Shown here piece by piece: positions 1 through 9,479 of a stretch of DNA of 64,000 nt; within the stretch, counting starts at the first letter, position 1, and each line of letters starts with the position of its first letter. Source of the stretch: Kingdonia uniflora (Eukaryota > Streptophyta > Magnoliopsida > Ranunculales > Circaeasteraceae); assembly GCA_014058105.1 (NCBI GenBank), contig JACGCM010000669.1:2356001-2420000 (forward strand), in the 5' to 3' direction. A program made the position numbers and the translations under genes. The notes below the pieces were generated by a model, which was not told the DNA's origin, searched no databases, and saw only the letters and a list, made by a program, of their open reading frames with translations.

Positions 1-1272
1 AAACTCACGATTTAGAACCCTTTTGTTGTATGAGTTTACCAGTATGTTGCGGTACCTGCCTAGATTTTCCACAGCTCAATCTCTTATCTCATCTATCCAA
101 GTCATGTTACATGCAAACTCAAACTCATTTTCTTTGTCAGTAAGTTCGTGATCTTTGACTAGGTGGTGATACTTTATTGGGATTACGCTTCAGTGTCGTA
201 CGCCAGTAGAAATGGAGACTTGTTAACTATCTTACTATCATCTTATATACCCATAAAATATGTGGCAACTCCTTGATCCAATTCCCTTTCATTTCTATTT
301 CTAGTCATTTCTTGAGACCATCAACTATGGTTTTGTTCATGATTTCAGCCTATCCATTCCCTTAGGGGTAGTATTGATTTGATGGTGAATGCATGATGTT
401 ATATTTGTTCAGGAAGTTGACCCCCTTTTTTCCAACAAACTAGGACCTATTGTTGATTCCACTCAGATATGGACAACCAAATCTTATGATAATATTTTCC
501 CATATGAACTTGATGACCTCTTCTTCTCTAGTTTGACAAAGTGGTACTTCTTTGACCCACTTGGTAAAGTAATTTGTTGCTATGAGTTAGAATTTTCTGT
601 TGCTCGGCATGCTTGGAAATTTTCCTATAAGATCGAAGGCCTATCGCTTAAATGGCCAAAATTCCTTACTCGCATGAAGTTCAAGTGTAGGGTTTTTATT
701 TTATCTACATGTCGTTAATAAGTTTCGTAAATATTCTTTGACCTATTTTCTTATTTTCAGCTAGAACACTCATTGCGTAATGGCCCTGTTTGTAAGCGAG
801 CGTCTAATAGCATGATACCCGCACATTCTATCGAGCTATTCTTTAAGCATTCTGTCGGCGTCTTTTTGTGAACGCTATTTTAGATAAGGCCCAATAATCG
901 ACCTCCTGTATAATTTATCCTTTAACACTGTGTAATGCTTCAAAATTTAAATTATTTGCCTTCTTTCTTTTGGATCATTTTGGAGGTCGCCGTCACACTT
1001 ATTTTCTGGCCCTATATATCTTTGAAAGGATTTCCTCTAATCGTCTTCCTCCTCTTTATGGAATACGCATATTGAGGCATGATCGATGCTAGGGGTTGAT
1101 ACCACTTCTATTTTGATATATCTAGCTTCTATGCCCAATACACCAGCTAGGTAAGCTAGTGAGTTAGTATATCAATTTTCACCGTGAGGTAGATATTCGA
1201 GAGTCACCTTCTTAAAATTTCTTATTCTTTCGGTCACCAGCATTGCATAATTGACCATCTTTCCATTATTTT
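1..1272 (-). pseudogene. Integrase remnant of Tat-A
   Basis: The minus strand is a heavily mutated integrase homologous to that of Tat-B, Tat-E and Tat-F. Near the left edge the reverse complement keeps the C-terminal stretch read elsewhere as LTDEEN followed by FELACNLNWID. Stops and frameshifts break it throughout. Integrase would insert the retrotransposon cDNA into the nucleus genome; this copy cannot. The plus-strand open frame at 389-718 is only the shadow of this region. Confidence 0.7.
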
Positions 1273-1273
1273 T

Positions 1274-1572
1274 TTATTTCTTGGAGTAGTGGTGGACTAT
1301 AAGTAGTAAATATGTGTATATTGAAATTTTAGGTACCCCAATTTCTAATGCCATATCTAGCCCATGGATTATGGCCTCGTGTTCTGTGATATTATTTGAG
1401 GCTTCAAAATTGAGTCTTATCGACTTTTTAATCATGTGGTTTGACAGAGTGATTAGAACAATTCCCACTCTTGAACCTGCGAGTTTTTCTAACCTAGTTT
1501 TAAGTAATCTCCAACAACCTTTTTTTACCTACTCATCCTTTTCTTCAAAGGTTTTGTATGGCAACTCGATAT
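1274..1572 (-). pseudogene. Second (archaeal-type) RNase H of Tat-A, interrupted
   Basis: The minus-strand translation contains VGIVLITLSN, IRLNFEASNNITEHEAIIHG and a following LDMALEIGV stretch. These match the second RNase H seen in Tat-B (near 10015-10370) and Tat-E (39230-39620). This domain is an acquired ribonuclease H lying between RNase H and integrase in Tat elements. The upstream end of the domain is on the far side of Tat-B, at about 14983-15080. Tat-B therefore landed inside it. Confidence 0.8.
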
Positions 1573-2192
1573 TGCAGGGGCCTACCCCTCGATCTTACCC
1601 AAATCGAGTTGTCTCCAGTTAGAATTACCTCCATGTCAGATTCACGTATTCTACACATGACTTCAACAGTCTGCATTGCCACCTACTCCACGAACTGATA
1701 AAAAATGTGGGTCAAGCTCAAACAGAAAAACCAAAACAAGTCAATGATACCTGTCTCACACAAATTTAACAGTTACTCAGTCAACTGCCACTAGCCACAT
1801 TATTCGGAGAACGTGCTTCAGCACGATGAAGAACTACAGAGAAGACCTATATAAAAGAAAAAGTTCTAGAAGAGACGAGAACCAGAACAATATATGGGAA
1901 ATCACCAAGAAAACTATATTTTCTAGATTCTCAAAGCATCAAAAACTTCTTATTTACAAGATTCAAGTATTTATAAGTTGGGAAATCACTTGTAATAAGA
2001 TATTAGCCTCAAGAAATACAAGTCACTATTACAAAAACCCTCAACTCAAGGTCATGGCTTTTTACCTATTCAAAGGTTTTCTATGCTAAATCACATATAT
2101 CATTTCTTGCTTTCTATTAGATTTTATCACAGGTACATTGGTGTAAGAGCTAATTCCAAGCCACTTTGAGCTTACGAAATTAGGCCATTACA
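1573..2192 (+). repeat. 5' LTR of Tat-B
   Basis: Starts TGCAGGGGCC and ends GGCCATTACA, directly followed by the primer binding site. It is homologous along its length to 14364-14982 and more distantly to the LTRs of Tat-F, Tat-D and Tat-A. Confidence 0.95.
1848..1856 (+). promoter_or_regulatory. LTR TATA box (TATATAAAA)
   Basis: TATATAAAA lies mid-LTR, about 275 bp in. The same site is kept in the 3' LTR and, as TATATAAAG, in the Tat-F LTRs (49905-49913). It is the expected core promoter for retrotransposon genomic RNA. Confidence 0.65.
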
Positions 2193-2194
2193 TT

Positions 2195-2212
2195 TGGCGC
2201 CGTCTGTGGGAA
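2195..2212 (+). other. Primer binding site of Tat-B
   Basis: TGGCGCCGTCTGTGGGAA begins 2 bp after the LTR end. It starts with TGG, complementary to a tRNA CCA end. Tat-F has TGGCGCTGTCTGTGGGAA in the same place. The priming tRNA was not determined. Confidence 0.85.
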
Positions 2213-2269
2213 AGATTACTTTTCTATGATATCCTAAGGAAAATTTTCACTCTACTACGAATTTCAGTC

Positions 2270-3650
2270 ATGGTCACTTCCAGGTGACCAACAATCAAAA
2301 TCCAGCTTGAGCTTTCAGTTGAGCCAGAATAACTTACAGAGCAACGGGTGAACCTCAACACTAAAACAGAGAAACACAATGAGCTGGAATGTCAATTAAC
2401 TCTTGACCGAGAGCTCCGTGAGAAGGAGCTCGGCGCCGAACGATAAGCTTATTTGACAGTGCTCAAACGACATGAATACCAGATGACAATAATGCCGACC
2501 GCCTTGTAAGCTCTATAAAATACTCAGCAGGTCCTCCAACAAGAGATCTTGATTAATTGCCAGAAGTCTCTCGGGTTTATGCGCGGGAAAGATTAGGACC
2601 TCGAGGAGCCACTAGTAAAGCTATTTCCTGAAATATTTAGCACGAACCTCAGCCTTCCATTTATTTGGGTGGTAAAGTTCAGACTGAGATTAGCTAAGGT
2701 CGCCAATTTTCCATACGTCAGGAGGAGGAACTGTGACCTTAATCTCGGGTTCTAGCACGAGATCATTTGAGTGAAGGTACCGGTACTCACAATCTACAAC
2801 CTCTTCGTCAAACTACTCAACATACATGTCATTATGTCATACAAGAGCATATGGATCAGTGTATTAAGGAGTTGATCGAAGCACAAGTTTTGGGCACTAC
2901 AGATGACCTTACCAAGTTACAAGGAAGTCCAATCACCAAAGAACTATTCAATATGGAAATACCAAAAGGTTTCCATGCTCCAAAAATTAGCAAATACAAG
3001 AGCACCGATCCGAAGGAGAACATTCTACAATACCATAATTCATTGGGGTTGTATTTTAATCTCAACCACATCCTCTGCCGCTTGTTCGCCATAAGTCTAT
3101 TGGAGGAACTGCTCTGATGGTTCCACTTTCTACCTGAAGATTCCATACACACATTCGACTAGCTGCATAAACAATTCATCAAGGCGTATGCTCACAACAG
3201 AGATACAGAAGATAATTTATATTCCCTTATCAGTCTCAAGTAGTCACACGGAGAGAAGCTTGAGGCCTTTGCAAAGAACTTTTTGGAGCTTACGCGTAAA
3301 GTAGATAATCTCGATCAGAAAACAGCTATTACTACTTTTACCAATGCGCTCTAGCTCGGCTGCAAAGCCAAATAGCACCTCTCCCTCAACAAAGCGGCGA
3401 CCTTGGAAGATCTGATCACCAAGGTCAATATTTACGTCGACCAAGAAAGGATGATGTCCGAAAGGCATAAATTTACTAAATCCTTCCTTATCACAAAAGG
3501 TCCATTTACAGATCGATGCACTGAACCAAAAGAGGATCAGGGTGACCAAAAGTGCTCCAAGGGAAATACTGGCAACCCTTGGAAAGGCTGTTCACAAGTC
3601 AAACCAATCCTCCAAAGGATGAATATTCGAATCTCCACAATTTTCTAATC
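2270..3650 (+). pseudogene. gag of Tat-B (capsid), broken
   Basis: The start Met (MVTSR) matches the Tat-F gag start at 50326. The recognisable core runs from TKLQGSPITKELFNMEIPKG through FHAPKISKYKSTDPKENI to TLEDLITKVNIYVDQERMMS. This aligns with the Tat-F gag and with the general plant retrotransposon gag fold, which forms the cytoplasmic particle. Several stops and frameshifts divide it into short frames (for example 2767-3117 and 3403-3648). No intact capsid could be made. Confidence 0.85.
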
Positions 3651-3659
3651 CTCTCCAAG

Positions 3660-4117
3660 GATAAGCTCTACCATCTTTCTAAACCATTAGAACTAATCGA
3701 GAACCGACCATACTGCATGCATCATAAGGTAAACCATCATTCTACTAACAATTACTATGCTTTAAAGAGGTTGCTGGAATACATTTTCAAGAAGGGACGG
3801 ATGTTCGAATACATTATTGACCTGGAATCATACAAGGATGGCAGCTACAAAAAACAACTTGAAGTTGTCCAGGTAGAAGATCAAGTTGAGGAGAAGCATC
3901 TTTACCATATGCACCACAACAACATGATCGAAATCCATCAGATCACCAACTCTAATAGATTCAAGCACAGAAGACTGTCAGAATGCTGCGATCTCATACC
4001 TCAAGACAAAGAAGCCAAGCTTCTACCTGAGTCAAGCAATCGTCGGCTTAGGATCTCATTCGAAGATTGCGACATTAGTCATTTAAAATTTCCACATCAT
4101 GATATATTAGTTATAAT
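3660..4117 (+). pseudogene. gag C-terminal zinc knuckle and linker to protease, Tat-B
   Basis: The frame 3552-4175 reads YCMHHKVNHHSTNNYYALKR, the degenerate form of a C-x2-H-x4-H-x4-C zinc knuckle. The last Cys is Tyr here, while the Tat-F copy (about 51768-51810) keeps all four ligands. Such knuckles bind the element's RNA during packaging. A linker shared with Tat-F follows (DLESYKDGSYKKQLEVVQVE and on), ending FEDCDISHLKFPHHDILVI. The CACTA element cuts in at 4118; the open frame beyond that point is transposon sequence and not gag. Confidence 0.8.
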
Positions 4118-4215
4118 CACTACACCAAAATCTATAATTTTCCACGGATGTTTTCTTAAATTTGCCACAGACTAAGTCAATGGCACCGCTGTTACTGATA
4201 AGTATCCATAGCAAT
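4118..4215 (+). repeat. CACTA left terminal and subterminal region
   Basis: The CACTA terminus is followed by TTTGCCACAGACT (near 4159-4171) and further ATGG/CCATAG variants. These are the inverted counterpart of the motifs at the right end. Subterminal repeats of this kind bind the transposase accessory protein in En/Spm elements. Confidence 0.75.
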
Positions 4216-5043
4216 TTAACTTTTAAGTCAATGTTTTATTTTCTTCGGTGTTGTTTAAACTTTTTATTTCATTTCTATCTTTTTCTTATCTCTCTTACCT
4301 TCAAAAATTGAACTATCATTTCTCCTGAGAACCACAAAATTCTCGATGTTTCTATCAGAAATCGCTATAACTTTTAGTTGTAAACTAGATCTACTAACTG
4401 CTCTTCAAGATCCTTGCGTTAATTTTCAGAAATTGGTCTATTTCTTCTTCACTGGTCGAGAAACCCTCGCACTCTTCTTTTAAATCTTAGCTCGATTAAA
4501 TTAAGGGTTTGAATTCACTTTTGGTTTCTATCATCATCCCAAAGTTCAAGCGTTTTGATAATCACTGCCAAGGTTTTAATCACAACTACAAAGGTATCAA
4601 ACACTCGATTTTTAGAAATCTCTCTGATTGTAGAAAACTTGAACTCTATTAGCTTAGGGTACATTTATCTTAATGATTTTACTGTATGCTTTTTGTTATT
4701 GGAGTTGAAATCTGTGAGTTTTTGCTTTCTCCAAGCTATTTTAATAAATTTATAAATTATGTGTAATATAATTGGGAATATTTGAGTTTTGGTTAATTTA
4801 CATTGGAAAAGGTAAGGGGATAGAAATGGGTACTGATATGCCTCATTTAACTTATGTTGTCATCATGTTTATGTAACTAGAGTTTACCAAAGGATGCATA
4901 AAAATTAAATTCCTTGAATTGACCTTAATATATGATCTCAAGTTAATATTGTATGCTGAAGATTTGCAGGTGCTCTTACTTTGTCTAGTATAAGGTATCC
5001 AATGGATAAAGAGACTGGGTGAGAATCTAGGAGGATGTCCCCA
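4216..5043 (+). other. Non-coding stretch upstream of the CstF50 copy
   Basis: AT-rich, pyrimidine-rich sequence without a recognisable coding region. It may be the 5' leader or promoter of the captured CstF50 transcript, since a TTGCAG acceptor-like site lies at about 4965-4970, just upstream of the CstF50 start. It could also be transposon filler. I cannot decide between these. Confidence 0.4.
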
Positions 5044-6360
5044 ATGGATACAGGCCTGGAAGAAACATTGCAGAATGGGAAATTACTCCGGCAGGTTAAT
5101 GGCTTAATAGTAGCCCATCTTCGCGATAATGACCTCAATCAGGCTGCTGCAGCGTCTGCTTCAGCAACCATGACGTTTTTAAATGTTGAAGTCCCTCCAA
5201 ACAAACTTGTTGAGCTCGTAGCAAAAGGTCTTGCAATGGAACTTGATGAGGCATCCAAGGGCATTTCTCCTGCTACACTGCTCGACACTGGGACGTTGGT
5301 GTCATCTGGATATGCTTCTGCCCCACCCCTTCATGTTGTTTCTGTCGATTTCAGTGCTGTGCAGGATACAAAAGCTACCTCGAAGAGTTTCCTACAGCAT
5401 GAGACTTGACAAGTTTTTGAGCATGAAAATATTGCCAGATGTAGAAGATTTAGTCCCGATGGACGATTTTTGGCGACTGGGAGTACTGACAGATCGATTA
5501 AGCTTATTGAGATGTCTAAAGCCAAGTAAATGATGCTGCCAGAGGCGAGAGATTGGCCAGTGCGACTTGTTATACGAACATTCATTGATCTTGTGCAGCC
5601 CGTCAATGATTTGGATTTCCATCCTCAATCTTTTGTAATTATATCTGGATCAAAAGATGGCTTCATAAAATTTTTTGATTTTTCAAAAGTAGTGGCAAAA
5701 AAATCCTTCTGAGTTATTCAGGATACTCACAATGTGCGTTCTGTATCTTTTCACCCTTCAGGGGAATTTTTCTTAGCAGGGACAGATCATCCCATCCCAC
5801 ATTTATACAATGTTAATATGTTCTAGTATTACTTGTCGGCCAATGTTCCGAAGATAGGAGGCAATGGCGCAATCAATCAGGTGAGATATGCCCCTACTGG
5901 TGGCACGTATGTAAATGCATCTAAAGATGGTGTTATTCGGGTATAGGATGAAGTAACTGCCCAGTGTGTTCGGTCTGTGATTGGAGCACAAGGTTCAGCC
6001 GAAGCTACCAGTGAATGTTTCATAAGGGATCAAAGATTTGTTCTCTCCTGTGGGAAGGATTCAACAGTTAAGCTTTGAGATATTGGCACTGGAAGACTAA
6101 TCAAGCATTATCTTGGAGCTATACATACACAGTTGCGTTACCAGGCTACTTTCATTAAAACATAAGAGTTTGTCCAATCCGTTGATGGACCAAGCAATGA
6201 GATTATTGTCTGGGATGCCCTCACTGCTGAGGTGGTGACTAGGTGGTCTTCCAACCACATTGGTGTACCACCAAGATGGTTGGAGCACTCACCAACTGAT
6301 GCAACCTTTATCACCTGTGGAGCTAACAGATCTGTACGATCCTGGAATGAAAACCTCTAG
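5044..6360 (+). pseudogene. CSTF50: Full-length intronless CstF50 (cleavage stimulation factor 50-kDa subunit) retrocopy
   Basis: CstF50 is a nuclear WD40 protein of the cleavage stimulation factor, which acts in pre-mRNA 3'-end cleavage. The translation begins MDTGLEETLQNGKLLRQVN, the N-terminal dimerisation region. It then passes through WD-type stretches such as NDLDFHPQSF, THNVRSVSFHPSG, LAGTDHPIPHLYNVN, INQVRYAPTGG and DQRFVLSCGKDSTVKL, ending TCGANRSVRSWNENL. The whole 438-codon span stays in one frame with no intron and no frameshift, close to the plant family length of about 430. Seven premature stops interrupt it, at 5407, 5527, 5710, 5824, 5944, 6076 and 6163. Two replace WD-repeat Trp codons and one a Gln codon. 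Without introns it most likely came from a spliced mRNA. It is a dead copy. Confidence 0.93.
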
Positions 6361-6757
6361 ATATCAAAAGTGATTCTGGTTATTCTCAATTTTTTGGTGC
6401 ACAGTTTCATGTTGAGAAACAATTATCCTGATGAGATTGCCACAATAATATCTGAGAAAGTAAGAGAAAAGCGAATGAGCTCAATCGATTAAGTAAAGTC
6501 AAGGATGATGGATAGAAGGGATGCCCGAAACTTGCTGAGATTGAATTTGAGACCTAAATATCTAATATAAGGGATGCCTCTTGTTTTCTCAACTGCCATC
6601 TGAAAGGGTTGGTGAAAAGATGGAAACGGATTGAATGTATGATTCGGTTAATCTTCTCCTCTCCCTACAAGTATGAGACGAGTATTTTTACGTAAACTCT
6701 TGTAATGTGAGATTGCATTGTGTGTCATATATCTCATTAATAAATGGTTCACTGCAG
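6361..6757 (+). other. Stretch between CstF50 copy and cyclase fragment
   Basis: The first part may be 3' UTR of the CstF50 copy. The last part ends in a pyrimidine-rich TTCACTGCAG at 6748-6757, which serves as a splice acceptor directly before the first cyclase exon. It is therefore probably the end of a cyclase intron. No other coding similarity was recognised, although 6470-6560 is purine-rich and could be a further exon fragment. Confidence 0.45.
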
Positions 6758-7310
6758 AGTAAAAATGGTGGATTGTCCGCTTGGGAACCGGCACTGTACA
6801 TGAGTGGTTGGAGGTATCTTCGTTTGCACATATTGTTCAATGGTTTACTTACGATTTAATTTTCTGCATTTGACCTTAATTTTTAAATCACTTCATAGGT
6901 ACTAAACTTAACGGAGTTCTTCCAAGACATTGTTATTGAACATGAATATGTGGAATGTACTACATCAACAATCCAGGCGCTAGCAGTGTTTATGAAACTA
7001 TATCTTGGACATCAGAAAAAAGAAATTGAAATTTTTATTGCAAAAGCAGTACGTTACCTAGAAAATCAACAAATACTGGATGATTCGTGGTACGGCTGTT
7101 GGGGAATTTGCTTCATTTATGGAACATGGTTTGTACTTCGAGGGTTAACAACTGCTAGGAAGAATTGTAATCATAGCCTGACTGTTCGCAAAGCTTCTGA
7201 GTTTCTACTTTCTACTTTCTAGGCAATTTTCTTCTGGTGGTTGGGGAGAGAGTTATAGGTCTCTGAAGATCCTTGTAGATATATGTCAGTAAACTGGATT
7301 CCGAACACAT
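6758..7310 (+). pseudogene. Oxidosqualene cyclase (triterpene synthase) fragment with retained intron
   Basis: Oxidosqualene cyclases fold 2,3-oxidosqualene into sterol or triterpene skeletons at the ER membrane. Exon 1 (6758-6813) gives SKNGGLSAWEPA and, after a small frame change, HEWLE. A GT...AG intron occupies 6814-6898. Exon 2 (from 6899) reads [20 protein letters not shown], later [20 protein letters not shown] and [20 protein letters not shown], to about 7220. A frameshifted QFSSGGWGESYRS is the QW motif that braces this fold. This is roughly 150 residues of a protein of about 760; the catalytic DCTAE region is absent. [11 protein letters not shown] favours the beta-amyrin/lupeol clade over cycloartenol synthase. 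It is a genomic fragment, since the intron is kept, and it is broken. Confidence 0.92.
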
Positions 7311-7684
7311 TTGCCACAGCAAGGAAAGAGCAACAAAAAAGCACAATAAGTTGGTGGAGATAATTATGAAGCGAGAGCAAAAGGGGCAACAGAAGATTTG
7401 ATATGCATTCTCAGACAAAGAAACACCACCTGAAAATGCTCATGGATATGATCTTAAGTATCAAGAAGAACAACGCCAAGAAACTAAAAATGTTAGTTTT
7501 AATTTCTTGATGTCATATCCCTTTTGCTTTTGATATATGCATCCTATGGAAGATCATGTATTTGATATTTTTTCTTCTGTGTATAGGTCATCATCAGAAG
7601 ATCATGTCTCATATGAAGATTTTACAAGGCCAGTAAGGACGGTGTGGACGGTGTTGAGAGTAGTGAAAATGATGAATATGTGCA
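7311..7684 (+). other. CACTA interior of unknown origin
   Basis: Purine-rich sequence with short open stretches (for example near 7400-7490, rich in Glu, Lys and Gln) but no family I recognise. It could be a third captured fragment or the tail of a former transposon gene. A possible intron-like TTGATGT...TATAG stretch lies at about 7506-7590. Confidence 0.35.
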
Positions 7685-7790
7685 TTTATGATTGTTGTAT
7701 GAATTTGTGACTTTATGATTGTTGTATAAACTTGAGTTTATGATTATTTGATGAATGTACGAGTTTTTGATTGTTGTATGAATTATGGTC
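7685..7790 (+). repeat. Short tandem repeat, about 4 x 26 bp
   Basis: Four imperfect units of TTTATGATTGTTGTATGAAT, each 25-27 bp, lie near the right end of the CACTA element, just inside its subterminal region. Confidence 0.75.
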
Positions 7791-7914
7791 TGATAATTTT
7801 TTTTTATATTTGTGAATTTTTTTGTTTTGAAAAAATGAAAAAGAATTGCGATGGACTTTTTGGGTGGTAAATAAATAGCCACAAATTGAGATTGTGGTTT
7901 ACCTTGTTTTATAC

Positions 7915-8111
7915 TACGGCTTATATCCGTGGTAATAAATTCACCACAAATTAAATCCATGGCAAAACAGTAAATTTATCTCGGATAAAGTCCGTGGCAA
8001 AAAAATTGCCACGCACCTTTTACTACAGACTTCCACCACAGTCAAAGTCTGTGGCAAATAGCAGTTTACCATAAACAGAGTCTATGGTATTTTGCTAAAA
8101 TTGGTATAGTG
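7915..8111 (+). repeat. CACTA right subterminal repeats and terminus
   Basis: Several copies of the GTC(T/C)GTGGCAAA motif and its inverse GCCAC occur here, for example near 7990, 8010, 8048 and 8080. The terminus AATTGGTATAGTG follows. The motif matches the inverted copy at the left end. Confidence 0.8.
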
Positions 8112-8560
8112 AATGCTCAAGATGAAAAAGTTTGTCATACACATAATGATGATTAATACTAGAAGCGGTATTGAGATTCCTTTTCAGAGCACTATCGACC
8201 AAATGGGATTGGCCGAACAAGTTATTCTGAGCGACACCGATATCAGTGGATTCAATGGTTCTAAAGAAGAGCGAGTAGGCAAGATCATCTTACCTATTAC
8301 CGCAGGACCAGCCACCATCGACGTCATCTTCTATGTAATCAATGCCAAATCTTGTTATCTCAGGATTATGGGCCGCTGCTGGATTCACAATATGGAAGCA
8401 ATTGTTTCCACCTATCATCAAGTACTCTGATTCAAACACAACGATGGTATCTATGTAATCAAGGGTAGTCAAAATCTTTTTCGAGCTTGCAAAAAGACCG
8501 TCTCTAAAATTTTAGATACCTCAGACAGATACGCTGCATAGAAATTATAGAAAGCTGATT
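8112..8560 (+). pseudogene. Aspartic protease of Tat-B, active site lost
   Basis: Homologous to the retropepsin-like protease of Tat-F and Tat-E, which cleaves the gag-pol polyprotein. The frame from 8113 reads HIMMINTRSGIEIPF, where the other copies have MIDTGS. The catalytic Asp is Asn and the Gly is Arg. Downstream, ERVGKIILPITAGPATIDVI and FYVINAKSCYLRIMGRCW match the rest of the domain. The three bases at 8112-8114 are the CACTA duplication. Confidence 0.85.
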
Positions 8561-8619
8561 ACCTCGATGATTAACCTTTTACAGAAAAGCCCATAAAATA
8601 CATCAACATTGATGGACCT

Positions 8620-9470
8620 GGCAGAGGTACTTTTATCGGTACTAAACTGGTTCAACATTGAGCCCATAGAATACATCAACTAAGCCGATACATTTTTGCA
8701 TGGACTTTCGAAAAGATGCCTAGGGTTAATCCGGCCAAGGCATGCCACAAATTGGCCATCAACATCAACGCCACAACGGTCAAACAGAAATAACGACGAC
8801 TATCACCTCGACTTTGAGATGAAGTTAACATGGAGATCAAAAAATTATATAAACTGAGATTCATTTGAGAAGCCAAATATCCAGATTGGATATTCAACAT
8901 CATCGCTATCCCAAAAAAGAATGGAAAATTCCGAGTTTGTGTAGATTTCACCGATCTAAAATAACATACTCCAAAAGACAGTTCCCCTCTTCCCAATATT
9001 CATCAGATCCTTGATTCTCTAGCAGGTCACAAACTCCTATTTATGATGGACCCTGCTTCTAGATACATCTTGGAAGAGGATCAAGAAAAGACCACTTTCA
9101 TCACTGAAAGAGGACTTAACTCTATAAAGTCATACCTTTCGGACTAAAAAATGCAGGCGCGGCGTATAAGCGGCTAATGACTACTATGTTCAAAACACAT
9201 CTTGGAAAAGTTGTGGAAGTAGATTCAGGTCAATTTCTCGGCTACCACAACAACAAGAAAGGGATTGAGGCCGATCTAGATTAGATTTGGGCTCTCCTAA
9301 ACATGCTATCTCCAAAAACGATGAAAAACGTACATAAACTTGCCGGCAAGATTGCCGCTATCAATGAATTTATTTCAAAATCTTCAGACCGCAGTCGTTG
9401 GTTGTTCCTACTACTCCGTGGTTATACCAAACGAGGAAAAGTTTAACCAAATGTAAAGGTTCAATGGACA
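8620..9470 (+). pseudogene. Reverse transcriptase of Tat-B, broken
   Basis: Polymerase domain recognisable by alignment with Tat-A, Tat-E and Tat-F. It contains PDWIFNIIAIPKKNGKFRVC, then VDFTDL, and further on the palm and thumb. The copying motif YIDD (kept in Tat-A near 15840) is missing. The sequence jumps from VVEV to a later segment around 9220, a deletion of roughly 100-150 bp. Multiple stops occur. Confidence 0.8.
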
Positions 9471-9479
9471 TCAGAATGC

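Larger units (their letters stand above)
1..1572 (-). mobile_element. Tat-A retrotransposon, piece 1 of 4 (3' pol part)
   Basis: This is the downstream part of an old Ty3/gypsy Tat-lineage element read on the minus strand. It holds a decayed integrase and the front of the second RNase H, and its 3' LTR lies beyond the left edge. It stops at 1572, where Tat-B inserted. The bases GATAT at 1568-1572 are repeated at 14983-14987, and the broken RNase H resumes there. Lineage is inferred from the additional RNase H between RNase H and integrase, which is characteristic of Tat elements. Confidence 0.85.
4118..8111 (+). mobile_element. Non-autonomous CACTA transposon carrying host gene copies (Pack-CACTA)
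   Basis: The left end reads CACTACACCAAAATC and the right end, reverse-complemented, CACTATACCAATTTTAG. Both give the CACTA terminus of En/Spm transposons. It is flanked by the 3-bp duplication AAT (4115-4117 and 8112-8114). Joining the flanks restores the linker-to-protease sequence seen uninterrupted in Tat-F near 52165. Subterminal copies of a GTCTGTGGCAAA motif occur at both ends. No transposase is recognisable in its 3994 bp. The interior holds a full-length CstF50 retrocopy (5044-6360) and an oxidosqualene cyclase fragment (6758-7310), both on the plus strand. Movement would have needed transposase in trans. Orientation is assigned by the cargo. Confidence 0.93.

Noticed and set aside
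389..718. Open frame of 109 codons on the plus strand
   Set aside because: It lies opposite the decayed Tat-A integrase, and its translation shows no family features.
5035..5409. A short functional N-terminal CstF50 protein
   Set aside because: Homology continues in the same frame to 6360 across in-frame stops; a stable product of this first part alone is not supported.
7685..7790. tRNA or small RNA gene in the short repeats
   Set aside because: No cloverleaf or promoter boxes; simple degenerate repeats.
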